This document shows, one piece after another, positions 1-6,099 of a stretch of DNA of 7,919 bases. Within the stretch, counting starts at the first letter, position 1. Every line of letters starts with the position of its first letter. The position numbers and the translations under genes were made by a program. This DNA comes from Candidatus Omnitrophota bacterium (GTDB lineage: Bacteria > Omnitrophota > 4484-213): NCBI GenBank assembly GCA_003645805.1, contig QNCL01000035.1, positions 1 to 7,919 on the forward strand. The letters run 5' to 3'. The notes under the pieces are model-generated. The model worked only from the letters and a program-made list of their open reading frames with translations, was not told the DNA's origin and searched no databases.

Positions 1-381
1 CCTTTCTTTTTTTCTCCGTAGACTGATATCTGCGGACAACAACCACACTCCATTGACCAAAAGCATTATTCCTACAGAGTTTTTTTGGGCAAACAACTGA
101 GAGATGGTATCTCCGCAGGTAAAGCCAACTATCCCTGCAGGGATAGAAGCGATAAGTAGAAGAAAGAGCATTCTTTTATTGGTAAGAAGAGAAAGAATGT
201 CTCTCCAGAAGAAAAGCAAGAGAGCGATGAGTGTGCCTATATGCACAAAGATAATAAACCCAAACTCCTTCCCTTTTCCCAGTAGATGCTCAAGAATAAC
301 CAGATGCCCTGAACTACTTACAGGCAAAAATTCTGTTATTCCTTGCACAAAACCGGAAATTATCGCTTCAAAGAGAGGCAT
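1..381 (-). CDS. uppP: Undecaprenyl-diphosphatase UppP/BacA, 5' part only
   Basis: This is the N-terminal 127 codons of an integral membrane phosphatase that dephosphorylates undecaprenyl diphosphate to recycle the lipid carrier for peptidoglycan and other envelope polymers. The reading frame is open from ATG at 381-379 to the left edge, so the C-terminal half, including the second conserved PGxSRS motif, lies outside the window. The family signature QGITEFLPVSSSGH occupies residues 13-26. It supplies the (E/Q)xxxE motif (Gln13, Glu17) and the conserved His26. Hydrophobic segments lie at about residues 37-60, 69-87 and 102-117, as expected for a polytopic protein. An in-frame TGA at 421-423 limits any upstream extension. 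The start has no clear Shine-Dalgarno sequence. It begins 56 nt after the ATP synthase gamma stop on the same strand, so it may be read from the same transcript or from a weak promoter in the gap. Family assignment is firm; the exact start is slightly less so. Confidence 0.95.
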   Translation of the reverse strand, partial: MPLFEAIISGFVQGITEFLPVSSSGHLVILEHLLGKGKEFGFIIFVHIGTLIALLLFFWRDILSLLTNKRMLFLLLIASIPAGIVGFTCGDTISQLFAQKNSVGIMLLVNGVWLLSADISLRRKKER

Positions 382-394
382 TAGAGGATAAAAA

Positions 395-406
395 CTTTTA
401 TAAAAG
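395..406 (-). promoter_or_regulatory. Possible -10 element (TATAAA) upstream of uppP
   Basis: CTTTTATAAAAG is a 12-base perfect palindrome in the 56-nt gap between atpG and uppP. Read on the minus strand, TATAAA at 402-397 ends 15 bases before the uppP ATG. No good -35 box is seen at the right distance. If it is a promoter the transcript would have a leader of only about 8 bases, which would fit the lack of a Shine-Dalgarno sequence. Confidence 0.25.
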
Positions 407-437
407 GTCTGATTTAAGCCTCAGATAATCTATTCCT

Positions 438-1229
438 CTATCCATATATTTCACGGGTAATTGCGTTCTGGCGAGCACGATTAAACTCCCTACTTAACTC
501 CTCCACCAATTTATCTGCGTTCTCTGAAGCATATTCCATCGCTCTTATTCGCTCCCACTCCTCAGCACACCGCGACTCTCCCAAGCCTTGCCTAATCTGG
601 GCAAGAATATACTGGGGAAGCAATTCCTCTATTATCCTTTCAGGAAAAGGTTCGAAAAGAAACTCCTCTTTATGAACCCTCTCTACCTGTAAAGGTAAAA
701 GTTTGCATATCTCCACCTTCTCCTTGCTATCTCTAAATTTAGAGTATATAAAATAGACCTCCTTCCATCTCCTCTGCTGGTAAAGAGAAAAGATATCCCG
801 AGCCACCTGTTTACTCACCTCTTCTTCTTTTCCTCTCTGCCAGGCAGAGTACTCCTTAATTAGAGGATAACCCTTCCTTTTGAAATACTGCACACCTTTT
901 CTGCCCACTACTATCATCTCAGAAATAGAATGAGTATGTATAAACTCTTCTGTCCTCTCCTTCACCCTCTCATTAAACCCCCCACATAAACCAGTCTGTG
1001 AACTGATAACCAATAACCCGCTTCCTCCTTCTCTTTGCTCTCTTCTCTCCTGGCTTTTGAACACATCTATTGCCAGTTCCTTTATCTTCTGAGCATACTC
1101 TCGTCCTTGCAGGACCTTACTCTCCATGTTCTTTAACCTCACCACTGCCACAAGTTTCACTGCATTGGTTATCTCCTCTATCTCTCTTATTCCATAGATC
1201 CTTGCTTTAATCTCCCTCAATCTGCTCAT
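438..1229 (-). CDS. atpG: F1Fo ATP synthase subunit gamma
   Basis: This is the central rotor stalk of F1, which turns inside the alpha3beta3 ring and couples c-ring rotation to nucleotide catalysis. The 263-residue product has the paired terminal helices of the family: an N-terminal segment starting MSRLREIKARI with ITNAVKLVA at residues 20-28, and a C-terminal segment with ENADKLVEEL and FNRARQNAITREI (residues 236-261). The conserved central motif appears as GLCGGFN at residues 80-86, in place of the usual SDRGLCGGLN context. ATG at 1229-1227 overlaps the alpha stop by one base (TAATG) and is preceded by GAGGAG at 1241-1236, so the start is well supported. The protein is shorter than the usual 285-290 residues. 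In particular it stops just after ITREIYG, without the family's terminal EI(V/I)xGAxAL-like tail. The beta and epsilon genes that normally follow or flank gamma are absent; uppP comes next instead. Confidence 0.97.
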   Translation of the reverse strand: MSRLREIKARIYGIREIEEITNAVKLVAVVRLKNMESKVLQGREYAQKIKELAIDVFKSQERREQREGGSGLLVISSQTGLCGGFNERVKERTEEFIHTHSISEMIVVGRKGVQYFKRKGYPLIKEYSAWQRGKEEEVSKQVARDIFSLYQQRRWKEVYFIYSKFRDSKEKVEICKLLPLQVERVHKEEFLFEPFPERIIEELLPQYILAQIRQGLGESRCAEEWERIRAMEYASENADKLVEELSREFNRARQNAITREIYG

Positions 1230-2755
1230 TATAAACTCCTCACAAATCTCTCCTTGAACTCCTTGATTGCCTTTCTCATCTCTATCTTTATCTGCTCGTT
1301 CAGTTCCTTCTTCTCTTTTATTTCCTTTAGAATATGAGGATATTGACTGCGGAAGAAAATGATAAGTTCCTTCTCAAACCTTTGCACATCCTTAAGCGCT
1401 ATCTCATCCAAAAAGCCATAAACTCCAGAGAAGATAACTACTATTTGTTCGGCTACATCCATTGGAGAGTATTGTTTCTGTTTAAGAATTTCCACCAACC
1501 GCGCCCCCCTTCTCAGTTGCGCCTCGGTGCTCTTATTCAACTCCCCTCCCAACTTGGTAAAACTTTCCATCTCTCGATATTGGGCGAGTTCAAGACGCAG
1601 TTTTCCACTCACCTCTTTCATTGCTTTTATCTGGGCACTTCCTCCTACACGGGAAACGCTCAATCCTACATTTATTGCCGGTCTAATCCCCTGGTAAAAA
1701 AGCGAACTCTCTAAATAGATTTGCCCATCGGTGATAGAGATAAGGTTGGTAGGGATATAGGTGGAGATATCCCCTGCCTGTGTCTCTACAATGGGAAGAG
1801 CGGTAAGTGATCCCCCTCCCGCTTCTTTGTTCGCCTTTGCTGCTCGCTCCAGTAAACGAGAATGGGTATAGAAGATATCTCCGGGATAGGCCTCTCTTCC
1901 TGCGGGTCGACGCAAGAGAAGAGAGATCTGACGATAACTTTGGGCATGTTTGGATAGATCGTCATAGATAATCAGCGCATCTCTCCCCTGGTCACGGAAA
2001 TACTCCCCTAAAGCACATCCACTATAAGGGGCAATATACTGCAAAGGTGCTGGTTGATGGGCAGAAGCAGAGATAATAGCAGTGTAAGCCATTGCCCCTT
2101 CCTTCTTTAGACGATGAAAGACTCTGGCTACATTAATCTCCTTCTGCCCTATGGCTACATAGATACACACCACCCCTTCATTCTTCTGATTTATGATTGT
2201 ATCTATAGCCAGGGCAGTTTTTCCTGTCTGACGATCCCCGATAATCAATTCCCGCTGTCCTCTCCCGATAGGAATCATTGAATCAATAGACTTTATTCCT
2301 GTTTGCAAAGGTTGATTTACTGGCTCTCTTTCTATCACCCCTAATGCCCTGCCTTCAATGGGCCGATAACCATCGGGTTTTATCGGAGGTCCATCATCCA
2401 GAGGCTCTCCCAAAGCATTTACCACTCTCCCTAAAAGCCCTTCTCCTACTGGAAACCTAACTACTTCCCCGGTAGAAAAGACCTCGGCACCCTCCTTTAT
2501 CAACCTATCCGACCCAAAAAGCACAGCACCTATGCTCTCTTCTTGAAGATTCAATGCCATTCCCTGCACCTTCTCTCCAGAAGAAGAAGAGAAGAGAAGG
2601 AGTTCATTAGCCATCACCTCATTTAGCCCGTAGACCTGCGCTACTCCGTCTCCTACTTCCACCACTACCCCTTTTTTCTGCAAGTCTACTTTATCTTCAA
2701 AATGCTCGATTCGGGCTTTGATTATTTGGGTTATCTCCTCTGGGCTTATCCCCAT
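1229..2755 (-). CDS. atpA: F1Fo ATP synthase subunit alpha
   Basis: This is the non-catalytic nucleotide-binding subunit of the F1 alpha3beta3 hexamer, 508 residues with the chosen start (close to the 500-515 usual for alpha). Numbered from MGISPEEI, it shows the beta-barrel domain (about residues 10-80), the alpha-type Walker A motif GDRQTGKT at 173-180, a Walker B strand ALIIYDDLSKHA at 260-271, the RRPAGREAYPGD loop near 282-293 and the arginine-finger segment VSRVGG with Arg369. The GDRQTGKT form and the VSR motif identify alpha rather than beta, whose loop reads GGAGVGKT. The frame extends upstream to a TTG at 2800. ATG at 2755-2753 is preferred because GAGGTG precedes it by five bases and because family proteins begin about here. 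It overlaps the delta stop by 10 nt and ends one base into gamma, so translation is probably coupled. RRPAG for the common RRPPG is a minor substitution. Confidence 0.98.
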   Translation of the reverse strand: MGISPEEITQIIKARIEHFEDKVDLQKKGVVVEVGDGVAQVYGLNEVMANELLLFSSSSGEKVQGMALNLQEESIGAVLFGSDRLIKEGAEVFSTGEVVRFPVGEGLLGRVVNALGEPLDDGPPIKPDGYRPIEGRALGVIEREPVNQPLQTGIKSIDSMIPIGRGQRELIIGDRQTGKTALAIDTIINQKNEGVVCIYVAIGQKEINVARVFHRLKKEGAMAYTAIISASAHQPAPLQYIAPYSGCALGEYFRDQGRDALIIYDDLSKHAQSYRQISLLLRRPAGREAYPGDIFYTHSRLLERAAKANKEAGGGSLTALPIVETQAGDISTYIPTNLISITDGQIYLESSLFYQGIRPAINVGLSVSRVGGSAQIKAMKEVSGKLRLELAQYREMESFTKLGGELNKSTEAQLRRGARLVEILKQKQYSPMDVAEQIVVIFSGVYGFLDEIALKDVQRFEKELIIFFRSQYPHILKEIKEKKELNEQIKIEMRKAIKEFKERFVRSL

Positions 2756-3285
2756 CTTAGCACCTCTGCTATCCTTTCCAGCCTCTTCTTCACTGTCCAA
2801 TCATAAACTCTCCCTTCACACTCTATCCTTAAACCCCCGAGCAACTCTTTCTCTATCCTCTCCTTCACCTTTACCTTCCTGCCCAGCAGTCTCTCTAACA
2901 ATCTGCTTACCTCCTCTCTCTCCCAAGAAGACAAAGGAAAAGGAGAAAAGAGGTAGGCTTGACTAACTTTATAAAACTCCCGCTTCCTCCTTTTATACTC
3001 TTCTAAGATATCCTCCAAATACCCTATCCTTCTCTTCTCTATCAGTAGCCTCAAGAAACCTAACAGGTCTTTATTCTCAGAAACAATCTCTTCTAAAATA
3101 TCCTGCTTATTCTCCTTCTTCACCTGCGGATGCATAAGAATATTACGCAGGAGAAGGTGTGTTTTGAAGAGATTGGTTATTTGTTCTAAATCCCTCTCCA
3201 TCTCCTCTATTCTCCCTTTTTCTTTAGCAAGAAGAAACAGGGCAAACCCATATCTTCTTCCTATCTCCTCCTCTACTATGCCCAT
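2746..3285 (-). CDS. atpH: F1Fo ATP synthase subunit delta (OSCP-like)
   Basis: This is the peripheral-stalk protein that sits on top of F1 and joins the alpha subunits to the b dimer. The product is 179 residues, normal for bacterial delta. The N-terminal helical domain (about residues 1-105) starts with the typical GRRYGFALFLLA and contains LMHPQVKKENKQDIL, matching the family's conserved short-helix region. The C-terminal domain carries the diagnostic GG motif, ELLGGLRIECEGRVYD (residues 147-162), followed by a helix ending RLERIAEVL. ATG at 3285-3283 is preceded by AAGGAGAG at 3299-3292, and the gene overlaps the b gene by 10 nt and the alpha gene by 10 nt. This symmetrical tight packing supports coupled translation of b, delta and alpha. 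Sequence identity across delta families is low, but the operon position and the GG motif make the call secure. Confidence 0.95.
   Translation of the reverse strand: MGIVEEEIGRRYGFALFLLAKEKGRIEEMERDLEQITNLFKTHLLLRNILMHPQVKKENKQDILEEIVSENKDLLGFLRLLIEKRRIGYLEDILEEYKRRKREFYKVSQAYLFSPFPLSSWEREEVSRLLERLLGRKVKVKERIEKELLGGLRIECEGRVYDWTVKKRLERIAEVLRWG
2761..2766 (-). promoter_or_regulatory. Ribosome binding site deciding the atpA start
   Basis: GAGGTG on the minus strand, five bases before ATG at 2755 and inside the end of the delta gene. It favours that ATG over the TTG at 2800, which would create a 55-nt overlap with delta. Confidence 0.75.
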
Positions 3286-3767
3286 TCTTCGCTCTCCTTA
3301 ATCTTTTCCAAACTCTCCTTTAACAACCTCTTTCTATCCTCTTCCTTTATCTCTCTCCTCAGAATCCTCTCGGCAATATCTAAAGAAATAGCCCCTACCT
3401 CCCTTCTCAAATTCTCTCTTGCCTGGTTTACCTCTCTCTTTATTTCCTCCCTTGTCTCTTCCATCATCCTTTTCCTCTCTGAACTTAGACTGATTAGAAA
3501 CTTCTTCCTTTCTTCCTCTATCTCCCTCTGTGCAGACTCCTTCCACTTCCAGATCTGAACTTCTGTATCTTTTAGCCTCTGTTCCGCTTCTTTCAATTTT
3601 TTCTCTGCTTCTTCTCTCTCCTTCTCTGCTTTTTCAATCTCTTCTCTTATATAACTTCTTCGTTGCTCTAAAAGATGAAGGACAGGACGATACAGAATCT
3701 TGTTAAGCAAAACCATTAGCAAGAGAAAACTGATAACCTGAAGCACAAGGGTAAGATTTAAAGACAT
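3276..3767 (-). CDS. atpF: F1Fo ATP synthase subunit b
   Basis: This is the membrane-anchored peripheral stalk that holds F1 stationary against the rotating c ring. With the ATG start at 3767-3765 the product has 163 residues. It has one N-terminal transmembrane helix (about residues 4-24, followed by LNKILYRPVL, the usual exit from the membrane) and then a long, highly charged Glu/Lys/Arg coiled coil from about residue 34 to 140. The end contains a SLDIAERILRREI helix like that which contacts delta. The frame also allows a TTG start at 3782-3780 that would add five residues (168 in all); neither start has a strong ribosome binding site. Only one b-type gene is present here, so the stalk is likely a homodimer unless a second b gene lies elsewhere. 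It follows subunit c by 48 nt and overlaps delta by 10 nt. Confidence 0.95.
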   Translation of the reverse strand: MSLNLTLVLQVISFLLLMVLLNKILYRPVLHLLEQRRSYIREEIEKAEKEREEAEKKLKEAEQRLKDTEVQIWKWKESAQREIEEERKKFLISLSSERKRMMEETREEIKREVNQARENLRREVGAISLDIAERILRREIKEEDRKRLLKESLEKIKESEEWA

Positions 3768-3801
3768 ACCCAGTCCACTCAAAAACTCTCTTTACCTTCG
3801 C

Positions 3802-3819
3802 TTATCCCTTAAGGGCTAA
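3802..3819 (-). repeat. Imperfect inverted repeat after atpE centred on CCCTTAAGGG
   Basis: A perfect 10-base palindrome (3806-3815) lies directly after the c-subunit stop codon. TTA and TAA flank it to give an 18-base imperfect dyad. As RNA it could form only a short hairpin. It is not followed by a T run, so it is not a usual terminator; an mRNA processing or stability role at the c/b boundary is possible but unproven. Confidence 0.35.
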
Positions 3820-4124
3820 CTAACCACAAATATCAATAAGAGAGCAATTACTAAAGCATAAATTCCTGTAGATTCGGCGATTGCATCGGCAATCAGCATT
3901 GTGCGGGTAATTACTCCCTGAAGTTCGGGTTGGCGAGCAATCCCTTCACAGGCTTTTCCTCCTACAAACCCTTCTCCTATCCCCGGACCAATCGCTCCTA
4001 ATCCCATACATAGCCCTGCGCCCAGCAGGGCGGCGGCACGCAGAATAATCTTTGCATCAACAGGGCTGTTTCTGAGCACCTCTGCACCTTGCTTAACTAC
4101 CTCGGCAGCGAATGCTATCTCCAT
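3816..4124 (-). CDS. atpE: F1Fo ATP synthase subunit c (two-carboxylate, Na+-type)
   Basis: This is the ion-carrying rotor subunit; copies form the membrane c ring. The 102-residue hairpin has helix 1 (about residues 26-55) with GAIGPGIGEG, the polar loop ARQPE (63-67), and helix 2 with AIAESTGIYALVIALLL (81-97). Glu84 is the conserved ion-binding carboxylate. Aligning ESTGIY and ARQPE with the Na+-binding Ilyobacter c subunit puts Glu84, Ser85, Thr86 and Tyr89 at its Glu65, Ser66, Thr67 and Tyr70. Glu51 falls at Gln32. A Glu at that site is the two-carboxylate arrangement known from the Fusobacterium nucleatum Na+ rotor, so Na+ coupling is inferred. ATG at 4124-4122 is backed by AGGAGG five bases upstream. 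The N terminus carries about 19 more residues than the Ilyobacter protein. Subunit a, which normally precedes c and would help confirm the ion used, is not upstream. Confidence 0.97.
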   Translation of the reverse strand: MEIAFAAEVVKQGAEVLRNSPVDAKIILRAAALLGAGLCMGLGAIGPGIGEGFVGGKACEGIARQPELQGVITRTMLIADAIAESTGIYALVIALLLIFVVS

Positions 4125-4129
4125 CTTTC

Positions 4130-4135
4130 CCTCCT
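4130..4135 (-). promoter_or_regulatory. Strong ribosome binding site of atpE
   Basis: AGGAGG on the minus strand, five bases before ATG at 4124. It is a perfect consensus core, fitting the need for many more c subunits than other Fo subunits, and it supports the long N terminus of this c protein as real. Confidence 0.85.
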
Positions 4136-4201
4136 GACCAACTCAAAAACAATCCTTTTTTAATAACAAAGAAGTCTCCTCTCCTTCAAAAACTCATATT
4201 T

Positions 4202-4528
4202 TCAGGAGTTCTTCTCTTCAAGGAGAATCTTCTTTACCCTCAGCCGAGTCAATATCTGTCGATGTCCCTTCTTTGTCTTGGAATCCTTCCGTCGTCTATA
4301 CTTAAAAGCGATTACCTTCTCTCCTTTCACCTCCTCCAAAAACTCGCAGAGAACCTTCGCTTGCTTCAGGACAGGCTTGCCCACTAATACCTCCTTCTCG
4401 TTCCTGAGAAGCAACACCTCTCCAAACACCACCTCCTTCCCTCCTTTGTTCTCCAGTTTCTCCACTTCTAAAATATCTCCTTCTCTTACCTTATATTGTT
4501 TTCCTCCTGTTCTAATAATCGCATACAT
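4202..4528 (-). CDS. rplU: 50S ribosomal protein L21
   Basis: This is a large-subunit ribosomal protein that binds 23S rRNA. The product is 108 residues, close to the 102-105 of well-known L21 proteins. It shows the family hallmarks MYAIIRTGGKQYKV at the N terminus, VLVGKPVL in the middle and the basic C-terminal FKYRRRKDSKTKKGHRQ segment that contacts rRNA. ATG at 4528-4526 is chosen over an upstream in-frame start at 4555 because AAGGAGGA lies at 4540-4533 and because MYAI is the universal family start. It begins 13 nt after the RNase G stop, a conserved neighbourhood. The usual downstream partner rpmA (L27) is not present; the next gene, after 77 nt, is ATP synthase subunit c. Confidence 0.98.
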   Translation of the reverse strand: MYAIIRTGGKQYKVREGDILEVEKLENKGGKEVVFGEVLLLRNEKEVLVGKPVLKQAKVLCEFLEEVKGEKVIAFKYRRRKDSKTKKGHRQILTRLRVKKILLEEKNS

Positions 4529-4532
4529 CTCT

Positions 4533-4540
4533 TCCTCCTT
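4533..4540 (-). promoter_or_regulatory. Ribosome binding site deciding the rplU start
   Basis: AAGGAGGA read on the minus strand, with the GGAGG core five bases before ATG at 4528. It settles the start at MYAI rather than the in-frame codon at 4555, and it overlaps the three bases just beyond the RNase G stop, so L21 initiates independently of read-through from rng. Confidence 0.85.
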
Positions 4541-4541
4541 C

Positions 4542-6014
4542 TTACCTATTCTCAATTTGGCCCTCCCGGGCGCGGATGGTAATCCTTCGTTTGAACTTGT
4601 GCTCTAAGGAAAGAAGGGTGTATTTCTTTTTATTAAGAAGATATAAAGCCAGATCAGAAGGAACTTCTATCTCCACATCTGCCTTCTGAATCTCCTTCCT
4701 TATCCTTGAGAGCACCTCTATACTCATCGTCTCGAGGGTCTTTACCAAACCTTTGCCTTTACAGTAAGGACAAAGTTGATAAAGCAGATTCTCCAAACTT
4801 GCTGTTCTCCTTTCCCGGGTAAGTTCTACCACCCCAATCTCGGAAAAAGGAAGAAGTTTAATCTTTGCGCGGTCTCGGGAAAGAAACCTTTGCAGAGTGT
4901 CAAAAATCTTTTTTCTATTCTCGGCTAACTTCATATCAATAAAGTCTATCACCACTATCCCTCCCACATTCCTCAGCCTTAACTGCCGAGCAATCTCCTT
5001 ACATGCTTCATAGTTAGTGCGCACACTGGTTTCTTCCAAATCTTTTCCCTTAAAACTTCCGCTATTTACATCAATGGAGACCAAAGCCTCTGTCTGCTCA
5101 ATAACAATAGAACCCCCTCCTCTTAACGGAATCTCCCGTTGAAATATCTTTTCAATATCCTTCTCATATTCCTCCAGTAAAGGCTTTTGAAGATAGCGAA
5201 TTTTTGGCATCAGCGAGGAAAGATGAGAGCGAACAAAATTAAGAATTCTCTTTGCTTCTCTCTCATCATTGACCACTATCTCCTCCACATCCTCACTACA
5301 ATCCCGGATTACCCTTAAAACCATATCCAGTTCTTTATAGAGCAAACAGGGGGCTTTTTTTCTGTGGATAGTTCGGCGGAGATAACGCCATAAACTCATC
5401 AAATAAGAGAGGTCGTTAATAAACTCCCTCCTTCCTTTTCCCTCAGCAGCAGTGCGGGCAATAATACTCATCCCCCTGGGCACCTTTAACTCTTCCATAA
5501 TTCTTCTAATCCTTTCTCTCTCTTCCGGGTCCTTAATACGCCGGGAGATGCCTTTGGAAACGCCTTTGGGGGAGAGAAAAGAAGAGAGGGGCATCAAGAC
5601 AAGATATCTTCCGGGAAGAGCAAGACGCATTGTCAAACGCGCACCTTTTCTCCCTATAGGCTGTTTTACCACCTGCACCACTACCTCCTCCCCTTCTTTA
5701 AGGGAGGACCTTATTGAACCGCCTACCATCTCCTCCTCTATCTCTGCCCTGATCTCATCAACATACTCTCCAGCGGGAGAGGTATACAGAAATCCTTGTT
5801 TTTCCAAGCCTATATCCACAAAAGCAGCCTCAATCCCTTCTACTATAGACTTTACCTTCCCTTTATAAATGTTTCCTACAATACTTACTTCCTCGCTTCT
5901 CTCAATATAGAACTCCTGGAGCCTATTCTCCTCAATCAAAGCAATCCTCTTCTCCTCGGGACAAACATCTATCAATATCTGGGACATCGGAAGATAAAAT
6001 AAGAACTTTTGCAT
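4542..6014 (-). CDS. rng: Ribonuclease E/G family endoribonuclease (RNase G type)
   Basis: This is a cytoplasmic single-strand-specific endoribonuclease acting in rRNA maturation and mRNA decay. At 490 residues (481 from an internal ATG) it matches RNase G and lacks the long C-terminal degradosome scaffold of RNase E. In order it shows an N-terminal strand region, an S1 RNA-binding domain from about residue 42 (VGNIYKGKV, EAAFVDIGL) to 130, and the catalytic DNase I-like region with Asp315 (VSIDVNSG) and Asp357 (VIDFIDM), equivalent to the Mg2+-binding Asp303 and Asp346 of E. coli RNase E. The zinc-link cysteines follow at CPYC (Cys415, Cys418). The start is uncertain. ATG at 6014-6012 has AGGAG directly abutting it with no spacer, whereas ATG at 5987-5985 (MSQILIDV) begins where family members usually do but has no visible ribosome binding site. 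The gene sits 85 nt after the secretin gene and 13 nt before rplU. Confidence 0.97.
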   Translation of the reverse strand: MQKFLFYLPMSQILIDVCPEEKRIALIEENRLQEFYIERSEEVSIVGNIYKGKVKSIVEGIEAAFVDIGLEKQGFLYTSPAGEYVDEIRAEIEEEMVGGSIRSSLKEGEEVVVQVVKQPIGRKGARLTMRLALPGRYLVLMPLSSFLSPKGVSKGISRRIKDPEERERIRRIMEELKVPRGMSIIARTAAEGKGRREFINDLSYLMSLWRYLRRTIHRKKAPCLLYKELDMVLRVIRDCSEDVEEIVVNDEREAKRILNFVRSHLSSLMPKIRYLQKPLLEEYEKDIEKIFQREIPLRGGGSIVIEQTEALVSIDVNSGSFKGKDLEETSVRTNYEACKEIARQLRLRNVGGIVVIDFIDMKLAENRKKIFDTLQRFLSRDRAKIKLLPFSEIGVVELTRERRTASLENLLYQLCPYCKGKGLVKTLETMSIEVLSRIRKEIQKADVEIEVPSDLALYLLNKKKYTLLSLEHKFKRRITIRAREGQIENR

Positions 6015-6019
6015 CTCCT
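6015..6019 (-). promoter_or_regulatory. Shine-Dalgarno-like AGGAG abutting the rng start
   Basis: AGGAG on the minus strand runs straight into ATG at 6014 with no spacer, which is too close for a normal ribosome binding site. No GTG, TTG or ATG lies 5-10 bases further on; the next in-frame ATG is at 5987. Translation of RNase G may therefore be weak or use another signal. Confidence 0.4.
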
Positions 6020-6099
6020 AAATTGCTCTTTGCTCAGAAGAAAAGTAACACAAAATAGGAAATGCAAAAGCCCTTCAAATAAGAAGATAGAATCTAAGA

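Noticed and set aside
104..391. Plus-strand reading frame of 95 codons
   Set aside because: It lies opposite the clear uppP coding sequence with its QGITEFLPVSSSGH signature; the plus-strand product is Ser/Arg/Pro-rich and resembles nothing known.
408..425. Inverted repeat TCTGA/TCAGA after the gamma stop as a terminator
   Set aside because: The stem is only five pairs with an eight-base loop and no adjoining T run, so it would not terminate transcription.
1334..1714. Plus-strand reading frame of 126 codons
   Set aside because: It is antisense to the conserved C-terminal part of ATP synthase alpha and has no family resemblance.
3334..3546. Minus-strand 70-codon frame inside subunit b
   Set aside because: It is another frame of the coiled-coil region of atpF; its Gly/Glu/Arg-rich product reflects the repetitive purine-rich DNA.
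4141..4201. Promoter TTGAAG-17 nt-TTATTA before atpE
   Set aside because: The spacing is good but the -10 box hardly matches the consensus, and the DNA is AT- and purine-rich enough for chance.
5452..5868. Plus-strand reading frame of 138 codons
   Set aside because: It is antisense to the S1 and adjoining region of RNase G; a shadow of codon bias.
6015..6099. Promoter TTGAAG-15 nt-TATTTT before rng
   Set aside because: Both boxes match only four of six consensus bases and the spacer is two bases short; not convincing without transcript data.
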